The notes beneath the pieces are model-generated. The model saw nothing but the letters and a program-made list of their open reading frames with translations. It searched no databases and was not told where the DNA came from. Positions 21,137 to 34,603 of a stretch of DNA of 64,000 nucleotides are shown one piece after another (within the stretch, counting starts at the first letter, position 1; each line of letters starts with the position of its first letter). This stretch comes from Augochlora pura (lineage: Eukaryota; Arthropoda; Insecta; Hymenoptera; Halictidae). Where the stretch lies: the NCBI RefSeq assembly GCF_028453695.1, contig NC_135773.1:9982001-10046000 (forward strand), given 5' to 3'. Made by a program: the position numbers and the translations under genes.

Positions 21137-24100
21137 CATTTAGAATTCTACGCGTTTGACGGAAAGTGTGGCGGAACAATTTACTGTATTTTTTCCATCA
21201 ATCCTGGAATTTGAAGGGGCCTTGGAGTAAGGATGGTTAAACAGTGAGAAGCTGTTTAGATACGAGCTCCTCGAAACTCAGCATCGATAACGAAAAAAAT
21301 GGTTTGTAGATTCATAGAAAGATGGTTTAATTGCTAATTATTAATAAATTGGTAATTTGCTATGGGAAATCGTCCAGGTCAACCTCCTACGGTTTCGGTA
21401 CCGTTGCGTACACGACCAGGATGACCCTTCGGATTATCCCGGTTTACGGCACGTCCTGCCTGTAGGCTTTTTCGAAATGCTATTATGAAATTCTCTTAGA
21501 AATCTTAACTTTGTGACACGTCACGGTTATTGAAGAAAACGGTAAAATTATGTCATGTTTAGTCTCATTTTAATCAGAAAATTATCAGCAATATGTTAAA
21601 AAGAAATTCAGTTTTAAAATCTTAAAATTAAAAAAGTTTTGTTATAGTATTATGAGTTGTCTTCCGGGAATTAGAGTCAAAGGAGCCGCGGCGCGTGCCG
21701 CAGCACACGTGTTCATCGACTCCGTCGAACTTCGGCATCGGCGTAGCGAAGAAATCGATAAATTACAGTGGCGTAGGAATAGCACCGCGACAGGAGTAGA
21801 ACCGAAAAATTGCGACAGAAATCGAAACATTACTGTACTCGAAACCGAACGGCGGCGGTCAAGCAATGGGATAGGAAAACAACGATTCGCGAGGACATCG
21901 TTCTCCGCGATCATATTACAGACTCTGAGTAATACACTTTCTTTCGTTACGCTTAATGGAACCGTAATCATCTGCGAACGACGCGTCGTACAGACAGTTT
22001 CAATTAGTGTTTATCACGCTTCGATAAGAGTTAATGATTTCTTCTTCATTTATTTTATTAAGGAATTATATCCCTTCTAGTGGACGAAAAACAAGACTTT
22101 TTGGAAGATTCTTTTTTTTTTTAAATACTTGTAAAACAATAACAATAAAATTGGAAAGATTTGTTGTACATATTTTCAATTTTTGATTTTCGCAGAGAAT
22201 AAGAAGTATTTAATGTATTTAAAAATTCTTTACTATGTTAAACCCAGGAAATTATTAGAAAAGGAAAATGTCGTCTATTATTTGCTGAGAATTGTCGCTC
22301 CGCGTAAAACTTCCCAGTTTAAATAACATTTGTATAGACTTACTTGTGCGTTGTAATGCATGTTGGTTTTAATTACTTTGACACAAGCTTGTCGCGTGGG
22401 ATTAAATAAACGACCACGTCGTAGTAGACATGGCGACGCGTTAAATGCACACACTTATTACTCAATGTGTACGCGCGTTAAGTAAAGTCGTTATCAATAA
22501 AAAGTAAACTTTGTCTAATAAATGCGCACATTTAAACAGGGTTGACAGGAAATCGTAATACAAGGAAACAGGAAGTGATTCTGCGTGAAGAAACAAGCAG
22601 AAAAATTGGTGTAACATCTTTTTATCCGTGGCTTCGTTTTCGAGAAAATAGACTTTAAAGTTTCTTCGAATTTGTAAAGGATTTAATTGTAGTCTATTCT
22701 CCTACAAACATTAGTTGTTGCGAACTATATAGTAAACGAAATGTTTCCACCATTGTTAATGCTTTTAAACAGTACGTCAGCCGTAGGCAACTGTGGTACA
22801 TTTCCTGCATTGTTTGATAACTGTGTAAATTTTATTGGACGTAGTAAATAGTATCATATTCAGTTTATACTTTTACTAAAATCTTTTGCAAATATATGCA
22901 TCACCTAGAAAGTTCATTTACAAGACCTCAAGCTTTCATACTGCAACACATGTAGTATTTAATAAAATAGATTCTCATTTTTTTTCATTAAACCATTCGT
23001 AAAGTCATTGTTTATTTGCATAATAATCCACTGTACTTAGACATTGATCAACCAATTAATTCCAAGCTGTAAAGGTCTGAGAGAAGTTGGGGATACAGAA
23101 ATGAACACCTAAGATAACAAAAGTATTTCGATACTAGTTATTTAAATATATTACCGTGAATTTTCTGAACGTAATTTGTTGTTTGCATTTAATCCACAGA
23201 TTAATCATTCATAATTGGCTTATAATTTCCCAGCAATTAGGGCCGGTTCCCGGGCACACGCGCGCGAATTGTCCGTTTAAAATTGATGAAAACATTCATT
23301 CGATTCTCGGCCATGGATAACAATTAATTTCGCATTAACGACGCATTATTTGCAGGTTGGCTCGCCACCACCTGACCGCCTAAAGTTTCATCAGATTCCG
23401 CGCGTCCGTTTCTGCGATTAGAATGATTAATGCGGCCGTGAATTCCCGTGGATAAGTTTCTGGCTACAAGCATGGGGTTAATGTGCCCATCAATTGCGCC
23501 TTTGTATTTAAACGAATGTTACACAACTTTCGCATAATGAATCTTGGTAATGCCGTAGTATCTCTTACGTCTAAAAATGCAGAAAAGAAATAAAATACCA
23601 AATACGGCTTACTTCAGTTAACACGGGAACCCCCGGCATGTATTTATCCCTATAAAACTGTCAACGTCTTATTTGATCGACATTATATTTACTTCTATAA
23701 AAATTGTAATACCGACAAGCTGTTGAAACGAAGAGACGTAGACATTAATTAATCAGTGGAAAATTAGTGCAAGGTTAAAACTTCCGGGTCAGAATTTCGC
23801 GGATACAGATGATGTTAATGGGAAACCGGCTATTGTGCTTGTACATCCGCGATCTACCGATCCGAACAAATTGGGTCACAAATTTCGATTTATTTTTATA
23901 TGTAAAATAATTGCTTCGCTTTATACGCGTTATGAATGGACCACGGGATTTTATGCATTTATAACCCGAGTGCGCGCAAATCAATGCAATTTAAAATCGA
24001 TTAAGATTAATAAAGTTACTGCTGTACGTTTAATCTACCGAGACCGTTAACGAAGAAAATATCTTTCTATTAGCCGCAAGATTTACAAATTAATCTGACC

Positions 24101-24999
24101 GTATTACTTTCGGCGAACGCGCGCGGTCTCTTTACGACCAAACACGCGATTTCGCGTAAAGCAGACCAAACTAATTATTACACGCAGTTTTATTTCGCGC
24201 CGTAACGCGTATTGCGACACTCGGCGAATTAACGAGGTTCTTAATGATATGTATTTACAGATTGTAAAAACATAATGAGGCATAAATGGAGAGACGGCTA
24301 AGGATTCTTCGTTTTATCGTTCATAACAGCACACTCTTACACGAGAGTTCAAATTTAGACGTCCGAACAGTGGACGCATTAAATCGGCGATGTAAATGAC
24401 AGAGATCACTCATCGGCCAGCACGCCGTTTAAGTGACATAATAACGTCATTACAGTGCTCAAGATTAATCCGTCGGACAAGAGAGATCCTGGTGCAGATT
24501 AAGCAGCAATTAATAAGCAAACCGTCAAATTCAGGGCGTCGTTGTTGGCACGTCGGGTTGTCTTACTCGCAAGGAAGGTCCGGTATTCGGACGAAACTTT
24601 GTCGGCTTGTGCAACTGTCGAAATTAATGGATACGTGTTTACCTGGCTACGATGGCTCTAGATGGTATAACCACCCTTCAAACTGTAACATTGCGAGAGT
24701 GAGCGATAAAATTGTTGCACGTAAAAAAGAACTCAATGCTTCCAGTGATCTATTCTATCTGCGTTACACCCATTTGTGTGCTTACATACATGTTAAAATA
24801 AAACGTAGATAAGAAACATGTTTAAAAACTGGGAACATTTAACTGTATTTTAACAGAAAATTCAAACACAAAAGGTCATCTTTTCATGGTATAAATTTTA
24901 TACAGAAAAATGTATTATTTGACATAATATTCACCTGTTAACGTTTCCAAAACCTTATATACTTGTAATTGATTGCATTTAAAGCATTATTCGAACCTA
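21137..24999. other. Gene-free stretch
   Basis: Mostly AT-rich. GC-richer islands at about 21360-21470 and 21650-21980 show open frames without support. The 138-codon ATG frame at 24396-24812 has no recognisable content and ends in repetitive AAATAAAA sequence, so I treat it as chance. No transposon ends were found. Confidence 0.4.
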
Positions 25000-25079
25000 T
25001 TAACCCTTATCGAATGTCGGATATTCAGGCCTACTCTATAATGTCGCGTCAGGGGTGACTTCGATTATTAAGGGTTACG
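25000..25079. mobile_element. Possible 80-bp TTAA mini-MITE
   Basis: The left end TTAACCCTTAT and the right end ttaagggttac form a short terminal inverted repeat (taacccttA-type). TTAA is present on the left only; the right end reads GTTA. It is very short and coding-free. It resembles the ends of the other TTAA elements, but the match is brief. Confidence 0.3.
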
Positions 25080-28000
25080 ATTATTAAAAGAGAATGGAAT
25101 TTTTATTTTACATTAGCAGTCCGAAAATTCTTTGAATAATTTTTGGTCTATATCTTCTATCTATCCGCTCCATAATTATCGTTCATTGTATCATCGAGTT
25201 TCCATGACAAATTGTCATAATCCAAAGATCGAGAAGCAACAAATAAATTTCGATCCTGCCGATCTCGAATGACCGGAGAATAAATTATGCGCCGGATAAC
25301 TAACTCCTTGACCGTTGCGGAGAGTTTGCACTTTCGTCGTCAAATGATTATTAGGTTATCGCGGCGGGGATCACGAACGCCAGTACTTGCGTCTCGTTAC
25401 AAGGACTTGAGCGGTTCGATGCGAACGGTAATGAGCGGTATTGTTTGCCGGCCGATGCTCCTCGCCGTAGGTTTTCATTTCTCCTCGGCTACGGATACGC
25501 CGTTAATTATTAACCGCGTACTTCGCTGCCCGGCCATTACACGCCGCCGTGCCACGCGGTCCTTAATATCATCTCGTGCACCGTGCACCGGTGAATAATC
25601 GACGATACTTACGAATAAAAAAAAAACACACACACCACGATGGTCTTTGGCTCGATTGTTCCGTGGTCTCGGTCGTGTCAGCGAAATTATGGTGCAGAGT
25701 GATTTCATAGTCCGCGACAGTGCCTGCAGGCTAGGGATCGAGAAGTTACGCAACTTCATAATTGTTCTAATAGATCGTAGTTTTATCGATTCTGAAAGGT
25801 AATGGCGCTAATGGTTACAGTAGGTAATAGTTTTAATAATTGTGATAGGTGGTAGTTACAATCTCTCGTTTAAAGGTTCTATTTAATATCTGAACTGTCG
25901 AGTTTCTATGAAACACGTTCTCACATGTGTATGTTCTGATAAAAACAAAGGAAAGTTGGACTTATATTATTATCTATTTATTTACTTATTTATATTTATT
26001 AATTTATTAATCATTAATTATTAATTCAAAACTTCTCCAATATCGACTATCTATTGCTGCTAGAAACAAATTTTTTAATTTATCTATACATTGTAACACG
26101 TATTGATAAGGATATTGAAAAAGTTCTGAATTATTATAAAATATCGTTACAAAAATTCAACTTGTATAACAAAACCTGTTGACATAAAATAATTTATACA
26201 AATGCTAAAGTATCTGTGAAACTGCTCTCAATTATTTTTTAATTCGCCGTTGTAATGCTCGAATTTGTCTAAAGACGCGGGAAACATTGTTCCGAGGTGA
26301 TTCGCAGTTTAAACAATTAGCTGAACGGAAGAAAATTGTGTTTAAAATACTTGACGCGGGCAGAACACATTGCGCTCGCAATGTAGGGGAGTGCATCGGA
26401 CCACGAGCAACCGCACAATTAACTGAAAGTCTAATTAAATCTCGTTCAACCTATCTCGAAACTAGGAAGTTTCGTTAGCGGAACCTGGCATGAAAAGTTT
26501 CGTAAGGTGCGCGCAATTGTTTATCATTAGTGTTACGAGCTCCGAATGCAACGAAATCACGGGGAACCTGGTTGTGCTCGAGCGTAGAAAGGAAACTTCG
26601 ATTGTTGATACTGTACATACATATTTCACGAGAGAGGCACAACTGTTGCCAGAGAGAACGTGCCAATTGTCTTAACATCAGAAATTCACCGTTGAGCTAT
26701 TACTCGTCAACAAATTTACGTAATTTAACCCTGACTAAGTAGGAACGATAAAAACGCTAAATTAAAATAAGTTGTCTTTATTATTCACTTATTTTTTCTG
26801 TATTCAGTTTTGTCTGTTATTTTTTGTATTCTTTATCGATACGTCGTGTTGCCTTGACAGAAATTTGATTTTTTCTAGGTAGTAATATATTTATTTCTAC
26901 AGAGTTAATTATAAGGAAATATACTTTAAAGTACAGTAGAACATCATAATATCGACACAATATATAATAAGTAAGGTGATAGAATTATAAAATGAGCCTT
27001 TCCATTTCCCTTCACAAACAACATTTCATCTTTTGCCTACAGTAAATGAAATACTATAAGGTAACATAGATAATAGAATTGGCAATTTCTTTATAATATT
27101 TATAACTCGTTACAATTATTCGAGGCAGGAATAAATATTCATGCGATACTTCTTTCTTACAGTCAATGTAGACTTTAATGTTCTTATGTTATATCCATGC
27201 AACGTTCCCGAAACTAATAAATAAAATTATAAATAATCTTAAGTTATATTTTTATCAATAGGTTCCAAGTTCGGAATTTTCTAACTCTCCGATTATTTTA
27301 GAGATTTTCTCGAGCCACAGTTATTCCGTTCGAACAGAATAATAATTTCTGTCGATTTGCATTTTGTTAAGATGCAAGAATAATCTCGCGGCCATTACCC
27401 CGCAGATTTCTCAGGGCATTCAGACCAATACGTACTAAAAGTAGACGAGGAATCGGCAAGGAGGCGAACTTTTTACTCGGATTAAAGAGAGGTTTTATCT
27501 CTGAAAAGATTGGCTCGCGAACCCACATTTACCAGGATCTCCTCCTTTCTTTCTGTGAGAGCCGTGCTTTTATGAAATTTTTCCTTGAATTCTTACACAG
27601 GAAGGACGATCCCAATTTAACGTCACCGGTTCTTCTCGTTGATCACAGCTACACTTTGCCAACGATAATTTTAACCATTCTTTATGCCGTCGCACGGCAA
27701 TCAGATTTACACAGCGGTTGAATCTCTTCGCGATCATATTTGCAAACTGACAAATGAATCGAGATCGTTTTATAAAAACGATACAATTGTAATGAACTTA
27801 GGTAATCTAACATGTTTTTTACAGTATTACTTTGTAGTATTTCATGTTTTGTTTCAGTGTTATTGCACCCAGTTTTCTATTATTTCATTTCTTCTTCTGA
27901 TGGTGTTATAATTGTTTTGCAATACGTTTGCGCCAACAATGGAAGCTCTGAGAAACTGTGTCGGCGACATGAAAACAACTTTCAATCCATAATCTCTCAA

Positions 28001-29484
28001 CAGCCGCGTGATCTCCTTGTCAGCAACAGTAACCTTTTCAAGTATCTTTTGTTCTACATAAAATTTTAATTACGATACAAATTACTGAAGTAGAAAATTC
28101 TTTACTCGAATAAAATAATAATTGTATCATTATAATAAAATTATGGACACAACGTGACAATTTTTTAAATCTTATACTTTTAATTTCTGGTACAATTGTT
28201 CAAAGAGACAAGTTCTTGGAATAAATAGAATAACGAACTGATTTTGTAAAACGTTATCATAACATACAGACAACTATGTAGCAGAAAATCTAGAAAAGAA
28301 TACAATTTTTCTGCAGCCATGATCATGATTTCAATATTGAACATGATTCTATAAAATCTCGTACTTTTCTCGCAATTTTTGTTACGAGATAAAAATACTA
28401 CCTGAAATTGTTGAAGCTATCCAAATAAAGAAAAATAATTTTGTAAAATATTACCATGTATACGGTGCATATAGGACAGCATCGCCGCAGCTAAAAGATT
28501 ATGGCTGGAATATTGAAGAAATCGTTGTCATGCAAAGAGGACTGCGCCCCGATCCGCAGGAAAGCAGTATCCGCCGGAGAACACGGAAACCGAGGAAGAA
28601 TTTGGTCGTATTAATTATTCATACGAAACAAAACGAAAAAAAAGGAAAAGGAAAACAGAAAAAGGAAGCATCTTCACCGTAAAGGAAAGTAAGTGGCGAG
28701 GAGGAGAAAAAGGGAATCGCCGCGATGAATACCCGTGACGATCGTTTCCTGCCCGACAGACAAATGCCGGAAAGAGCTTTAAAACCGGCGGAGACAAGGA
28801 TACATCGCGGACAAAGTATGCAAATGCGGGACCGTAAAGCGTGCACGCTAGATACAAACGGGAGATGAGTAATCGACGAATACGAATGTAGAAACGTACC
28901 GGTGGTGTATATCGCTGCCGCTGGTAAACAGAAATACAAGCGGCGCCCGATCCGCGTAAGATATGCAAACGTAGATAAACAGAGAACGACGGCCTTTCAT
29001 CTTGGCTGCGTTTTCAAATCGGCCGTGGCGAACATAACACAGGGAGCCCCGGCTCCAATGGGAGAAGTTTGATTGCCGCGTATGTACGTACATACATTCG
29101 TTCTTCTTTGTATTTCAGGTTTCGGCACCGGTTGATTAACTATTCGTCGGCAGACGCTTTTAACGATTTCATAGCAAGCGTGGCTCGATTTGTTCGAATC
29201 CTCGTATATCAATTTCCTTTTTGCAGACCTCCGATCCCGTTTCTTTGAGACCAACGTTGGATCCTCTTATTGGAATTATAAGTATTAGAAGATTCAATTT
29301 ATTTTACATTTCTTCTACGTTTTTGTTACCACTTTCTTTACCGAAAGCCATAGATTCTTTTCGTTTATTTCAATATGATAATTAAGGTGAATGTATCGAT
29401 ACCTACGGTATCATGTATCGATCACATTTTATTAGAATATTTCTCATAATTTGTCATGGAATTATAATGTGTTTGAGCATTTTA
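25080..29484. other. Gene-free stretch
   Basis: AT-rich sequence with a CpG-rich island at about 25250-25740 and another, purine-rich on the plus strand, at about 28480-29080. Frames in these islands overlap on both strands and match nothing I know. A 65-bp dispersed repeat copy lies at 29153-29216. Confidence 0.4.
29153..29216 (+). repeat. Dispersed repeat copy A
   Basis: The stretch gacgcttttaacgatttc..agcaagcgtggctcgatttgttcgaat aligns with 57539-57598 (gacgcttctaacgatttc..acaatcgtggctagattcagtcgaat) over about 60 bp at roughly three-quarters identity by eye. No larger element boundaries are visible. Confidence 0.5.
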
Positions 29485-29732
29485 TTAACCCCTTGCGCTC
29501 GAGTAGTGACTCTGAGCCACCACTGCTAATTGTTACATCACGTTCCAAAATAATATCTCTATTATAAAAACTTGCATTTCAAGAATTATTAAAAGTGTTA
29601 CTGTTTTTGTATGAGTTACAAGATTCAATTTCAATTGAACATAACCTTTTTACCTTGTAAAATGGAAATGTTACATGTCGGAAATGTTGCTTTAGAATTA
29701 CAGTTACAATGGCTTCGAGTGCAAAGGGTTAA
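29485..29732. mobile_element. piggyBac-like MITE, family 2
   Basis: This is bounded by TTAA on both sides. The terminal repeats are TTAACCCCTTGCGCTCGA on the left and, read inward from the right, TTAACCCTTTGCACTCGA (two mismatches). It is 248 bp with no coding capacity. TTAA target duplication and CCC-initial ends are hallmarks of the piggyBac superfamily. Confidence 0.8.
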
Positions 29733-31962
29733 AGAATTATGTGTTTCGGATAACAATTAAAATCGGTTGCCCCCAAAATCTAGTACTACTTAAGGAAATA
29801 TTAAAAAATAAAGTACAACCTAACACGTATTCACTCTGCAGTATTAGTAGCGCTGAGGGCTTAAATTTTTTATTGGAAGGGCAAATAAAGTTCTCTTTTT
29901 AATATTTCTATAGTAACAAAGTAAATGTTGAAATCTTTTATGACAAGATGTCGTATTCAGTGTTTCAATGGCTTCATAAAAAACTATATTGGACACTGCA
30001 CGTTCAATATTCATAAGAATTTTCAACACTAAAACTATTACAGATGTACATTTTTAAACATTTATCATACAATAATAAGAATTCATTTGAAAATATAAAA
30101 CCTTCGCCTTCATACGTTGATAACATTTTATTAAGATGTTTTCTCACAATGTGGCAGGTAGGTAATTAAAAACGCATTTCTGCTCGAGAAAACAACAAAC
30201 TAAAAGAATAAACTGTAAATGAAATATAACAATGAAGTTAATGTAGCAAGCACTGTAGTTCCTGTTTTATGCTTACGTGCACAATGTATATTTATTCCTT
30301 ACCAGTCAGTACAAAATATTCAATGGAAAGAAGATCATTTAATTATTATCACCGAACCGCGAGATTTCATTTAACAGAAGTCAAATAAAGTCACTCAAAA
30401 ATTTCAATAAATACAACTTAATAACGTTATATTCTTAAATTCTTTTAACAACATTTCTGCTACATTCTATTCCGTTTGTTGATTTCCACATACAGAGAAT
30501 AAAGGTTTTTATATACCTATTACGGAAATGGAAAGTTTGATTGACAATTTTACGTACAAAGGAAACAATTTTAATTAAAAATCGTTCAATCTATACTGTG
30601 AAATCCTGTCTCCTCCCTGCCCCATAAATTTTATAGTCGATGTAATAGGGCATACGTCAGCTGCGAGAACAAAAATGCATCGACGATCGCAAAGTTTTGG
30701 ACGACGAAAATTGATTTCGGTGCGCAACGACGCCAGAAGAAGGAACCGGCTGATAGGGTTTAATTACGCAAGCATCGCAAGCTGCCGGCTAATTGCGATC
30801 CCGGCGAATCTTCCTTTTTTCTCGTATGCAAAAACCCTCGACGAAAATATTTAATTACAGGAGAGATCGCGCGGCGATGGTTTCGCAAGATTCGAGCTGG
30901 CCCGTAATGACACTGGAACAACCGGCCTTTGAGTAAACGGCCGGGCAATTTTCGTAATGGAAAGCCATAACTGGAACGAGCCGGCATCACCGAATTTCTC
31001 GAAGAAGAGCCACGGAGTGGTGGGATCGATGGTAACACCCGGTCCAATTAACATCGTTGCGATTAATTAGGTGCAAGCCACGGTTCAGCGAGCACGCCTC
31101 TCCCCCTATCGGCCGTGCCATTCTTTTTCTTCGCGGCGCCTCGCTACTACCTCTGATTAATTAAAAGCACGGGAGGAACGGGGACGGTTTATTGTTTCTG
31201 AAAATCCGTCGTGTAACCGGGTCGCGTGTTACGGAACACGCGACTGTCTTCCAGGGCTCGCCATCTACCATTTCTCTCGACTTCTGAACAGCTCCGCGAT
31301 GGATTCGAACATGTAAAGCCGACGGATACGAAATTGTTTTCAAATATGGAATTGCGCTATTTTGAGACTATTTTCTTTTTACTGTTCCGACTCATAGAAT
31401 TTCCTTTGGTGAATGCAATTGTCTATATCATGTACAGAGTGGGTTAAACACATTTTCAAGCTGATACTTCAAAAGCCTAAATATTGCTGCGAATCGTTAT
31501 AGTTTAAGGGCGTGTTTTATGGTAAATTTAAATTAGCAACGCCAGATTAAATTAAACAAAGATTAAACGACAATGAATTATTCAGACTTCGGTGGGACCT
31601 CTTAAGATCCACTAAAGTAAATATGTCCGTCTACACCAACGTGTACTTGGCACAGGGATACACACACATGCCGCTGTGCCTGCTATACGTAGAAACAGAG
31701 TGAAATTAGCACTGGGTAGAGTAGGGGTAGTTCCCTAAGCTCCAAGCCTGGTGTTGGACAACGCCGATACAGTCGAATCAATCGTATCAATATTCATCCG
31801 GCACCGCGGAGCAGTCTCACCTTAGTAATTTGACTGAAGACACCCGAGCTAATTAGAATATCGTATATATATACCGATTAGAATATCGTATATAAACGTG
31901 ACTGAAAACTTTGATTTTAAATTGAAAACAGATTTTAAACAGATTTTAATTGACCCCTTTTG
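29733..31962. other. Gene-free stretch
   Basis: AT-rich to about 30600, then a CpG-rich island at 30640-31290 with many TAATTA cores and open frames on the minus strand (for example 30760-31054) that match nothing known. The island looks like a conserved regulatory type of sequence, but conservation cannot be judged here. Confidence 0.4.
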
Positions 31963-32211
31963 TTAACCCCTTGCACTATAATAACGAGTCAAACTCGCGG
32001 TAAAGATTTTATTCAAGCTCTACTAAATATGAATATTAATAATTTCTTCTATGTCGAAGTAAAAATAAATTCTTTCGTTATCAAAGTATAGAAACGAAGG
32101 TAAATAAAAACAATATAGGAAAAAGATTGTTTGATTCTATTAGGAAAATTGTTAAGTACGAATAAGATCTAACTGTCACAGCATGGAAGAAGCGATAGTG
32201 CAAGGGGTTAA
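31963..32211. mobile_element. piggyBac-like MITE, family 1, intact ends
   Basis: Flanked by TTAA at 31963-31966 and 32208-32211. The terminal inverted repeat TTAACCCCTTGCACTAT is perfect over 17 bases. It is 249 bp with an AT-rich core and no transposase. This is the best copy of the family, which also occurs at 5839-6106 and 44742-45292. Confidence 0.9.
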
Positions 32212-33694
32212 TTACGCTGTGTTCCATTACTTGACCGATTTCCACACCACCGATTTCAAAGAGTTATTTCTGAAACAGAAAAATAAGTATAATTATTGTC
32301 AATGAATCAATTACAAAAATGTGCACATATTATATTTATATCGTACATAGAATGCATAGTTTCTAAATTTTACTTGTCGAGAATAGCTACTTCTAGTCCC
32401 TTTTAATAATTTTCATCCCCCCATCTTTCAGCTTTAAGAGCCGAGGAATATAACATATTCGGCAAACAATAAAAAGAATTTTTGAAAAGACTGTATATAG
32501 GAAGGGTCGATATGCTTTATTAATTTTATTTAGTGCGAAATGATACTCCCATAAATTATTTTATCTGAAGGAGTATCAAATCGTTATAGCCAGGGTAAGA
32601 TTTGTTAATATGTAGGAAGGAAATAGACATTAACCATCCGTGTACTGTGCCAGAGTCGCGACGAGCACGGGTGGGGAAGACCGCAAATATGAATTAGTAG
32701 AGCATCAGCGTGCGTCAGAAATGACTTCGACACAGAAGACCGCGCTTCAGTAGTCGAAGGGGTAAAAGACAAAATAGGCAAGAATGTGCAGAATTTGAGA
32801 GATAGACGTACGTAGGACATTTATACAGTTATAAAATATTTGGCGGATGATTAAGTGGAAAAAAGTATAAATGTAATCAATACCAAAGATTCTAAAGGAT
32901 GAAAGTACGCGCAAGGGGAAGAAAAGTTCAATGGATAGAAAGCTTAAAGAAGAAGGTAAACGAAGCAAAATATTTATCGATTATCTTAACTGTATATTAG
33001 CATCAGAGACTAAGCACTTTAAATCTATTTATTCGTAGTTTACACTACCAGGAACGAAATTATTAGACCGAGCTTGTGAACGTAACTACTGTGCAGATTT
33101 TTATACGTAAAATCAAAATTGTCTAAGTTAATTATAAAATGTAGAAACTTTAAACGCATACTACATTTCGCTTTGAAGTTATTGATCAGAGCAGACTCGC
33201 TCGAAACAATTCGTGTAACAGTGCAACCCCGTGTATCGTGAATCGGTAAGAAAAAAGAACAAATCCATGATCTCATTAAAAACTTTTCAGCGAAACTAGA
33301 CGGGTAAGATCTCGCGTTTTTGAGGACACGAAAAAGGAACGAGAACGTAAAACGTGTTTCCGAGACGTAGCCGGTCACGAGAGATCTGTCAACTGCAGGC
33401 AACACTTATCCTATCGATAGTCGGCGTGCTCGTCGATTTAATCGTCTAAACACGAAACTGAACACGCCGGGAGGTCCGGTCCACCGTCAGATCAACCGGC
33501 TCCTTGGTATAATCGGGTGATGTCCGATAATAATCGCTGATACACGCGAGCCGATCTTTCGTGGAAGCGATTGTTCTTCGAGAACGAAATTAAGACAGCA
33601 ATCTTGACGATACGGAATTATTATAAAATAATATGATTTACTATCTCGAGTATTATATTAAGTATTATTTCATTACAGATAGTGGTATCATACT
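32212..33694. other. Gene-free stretch
   Basis: AT-rich to about 33200, then moderately CpG-rich. Minus-strand frames at 32605-33405 are unremarkable. No gene, RNA or transposon end is recognised. Confidence 0.45.
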
Positions 33695-33764
33695 TTAAAC
33701 CCTTGCGATTTCTTTTATAGTTACTTAACACTTTCTCATCCTTAATCATTCTTTCAATATAATA

Positions 33765-34489
33765 TTAGGTTGGTGCATATGAAATGTCGGATGTTTACGT
33801 AAATATATAAAACTATCTTTTTTCAAAAGCTGTTGATTTAATCAAAATATGCCCCGTTTGCTTTACTACACCCTTTTCAACAAGATATCAATACAGAGAT
33901 GCCTGTCTTAAACAAATTCTGCTCATTAGAATTAATAAACTCTGATATGGACTATTTCAGAGTGTCTTCATTTATATACTATTTAGCCCGTAGAAACTCG
34001 GGCAGATTTTGAGCAGTTTTAGGACAATGTTGCCATTATACGTTGTTCGGCTGAGGAATGTGACAGCGACCTGTCATAAATAATGTGGGGATTAAGAGAA
34101 ATAGAACGAACCCTAGCATGAAAAACGTAAACACTTGAGTTTTTCTTCTCTGACGTCAGCTCTCCTACGTTGCCAGTAGGTTCGCCTTCGGCGCGTGGCT
34201 GTTCCATTACAAACCGCGCGAAGCATGTTGAGCAGTTGGGCGCTTGCATTTTACCGCATTTTCGTAACTTCCCCTCTACCTCTCGGACGTTAGAGACCCT
34301 TAGCGGACGGCTGGCGGATATATCCGCCAAGCGTGTTTACACAGCGACGCTCGCCCGTCGAGCGCTATAAATCGAAATAAATCTTCTGGCTTATAGTATT
34401 TCTATCTTATGCGATAACGTGCATTTTATTAGGTTGGCGCATATGAATACTATATACTATTTATCCTGTATGAACACTATATACTATTT
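33765..34489 (-). mobile_element. Composite mariner-flanked repeat, copy 1
   Basis: The left part (33765 to about 34000) begins TTAGGTTGGTGCATATGAAA, a mariner-type terminal repeat. On the minus strand it holds a decayed transposase C-terminus ending ggggcatattttgattaa (G-A-Y-F-D-stop). The right part starts again with TTAGGTTGGCGCATATGAAT at 34429, in the same orientation as the left one. Between them lies a GC-richer core (about 34000-34420) with a TGACGTCA site and the palindrome at 34313-34328. The whole unit recurs inverted at 47279-48100. A core frame on the minus strand (34019-34330) stays open for about 100 codons and is shared with copy 2, but it has no ATG in its first third. Confidence 0.7.
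34313..34328. promoter_or_regulatory. Perfect 16-bp palindrome GGCGGATATATCCGCC
   Basis: A self-complementary 16-mer in the core of the composite repeat. It occurs once here and twice, 43 bp apart, in the other copy. It could be a dimer binding site (transposase or transcription factor). Function is inference. Confidence 0.5.
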
Positions 34490-34603
34490 GAAGAGTTACA
34501 AAACGTGTCAACGATAGCTTTTAATTATAATATTCAAAAACACAGATAAGAGCATAGCATGTTAAAAGAATTTAACCGCAATTCCACTTCGGCGCAGGGT
34601 TAA

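Larger units (their letters stand above)
33695..34603. mobile_element. TTAA MITE, family 3, split by a mariner-like composite
   Basis: The left end tTTAAACCCTTGCGATTT and the following ttacttaacactt resemble the MITE at 62195-62376 (TTAACCCTTTGCATTATA, then cttaacacttc). The sequence breaks off where mariner-like sequence begins at about 33765. It seems to resume after 34489 and ends ggcgcagggTTAA at 34603. The right-hand match is short, so the outer boundary is tentative. Confidence 0.5.

Noticed and set aside
24396..24812. 138-codon ATG frame
   Set aside because: No domain is recognised, and about one frame of this length is expected by chance at this composition across the window.
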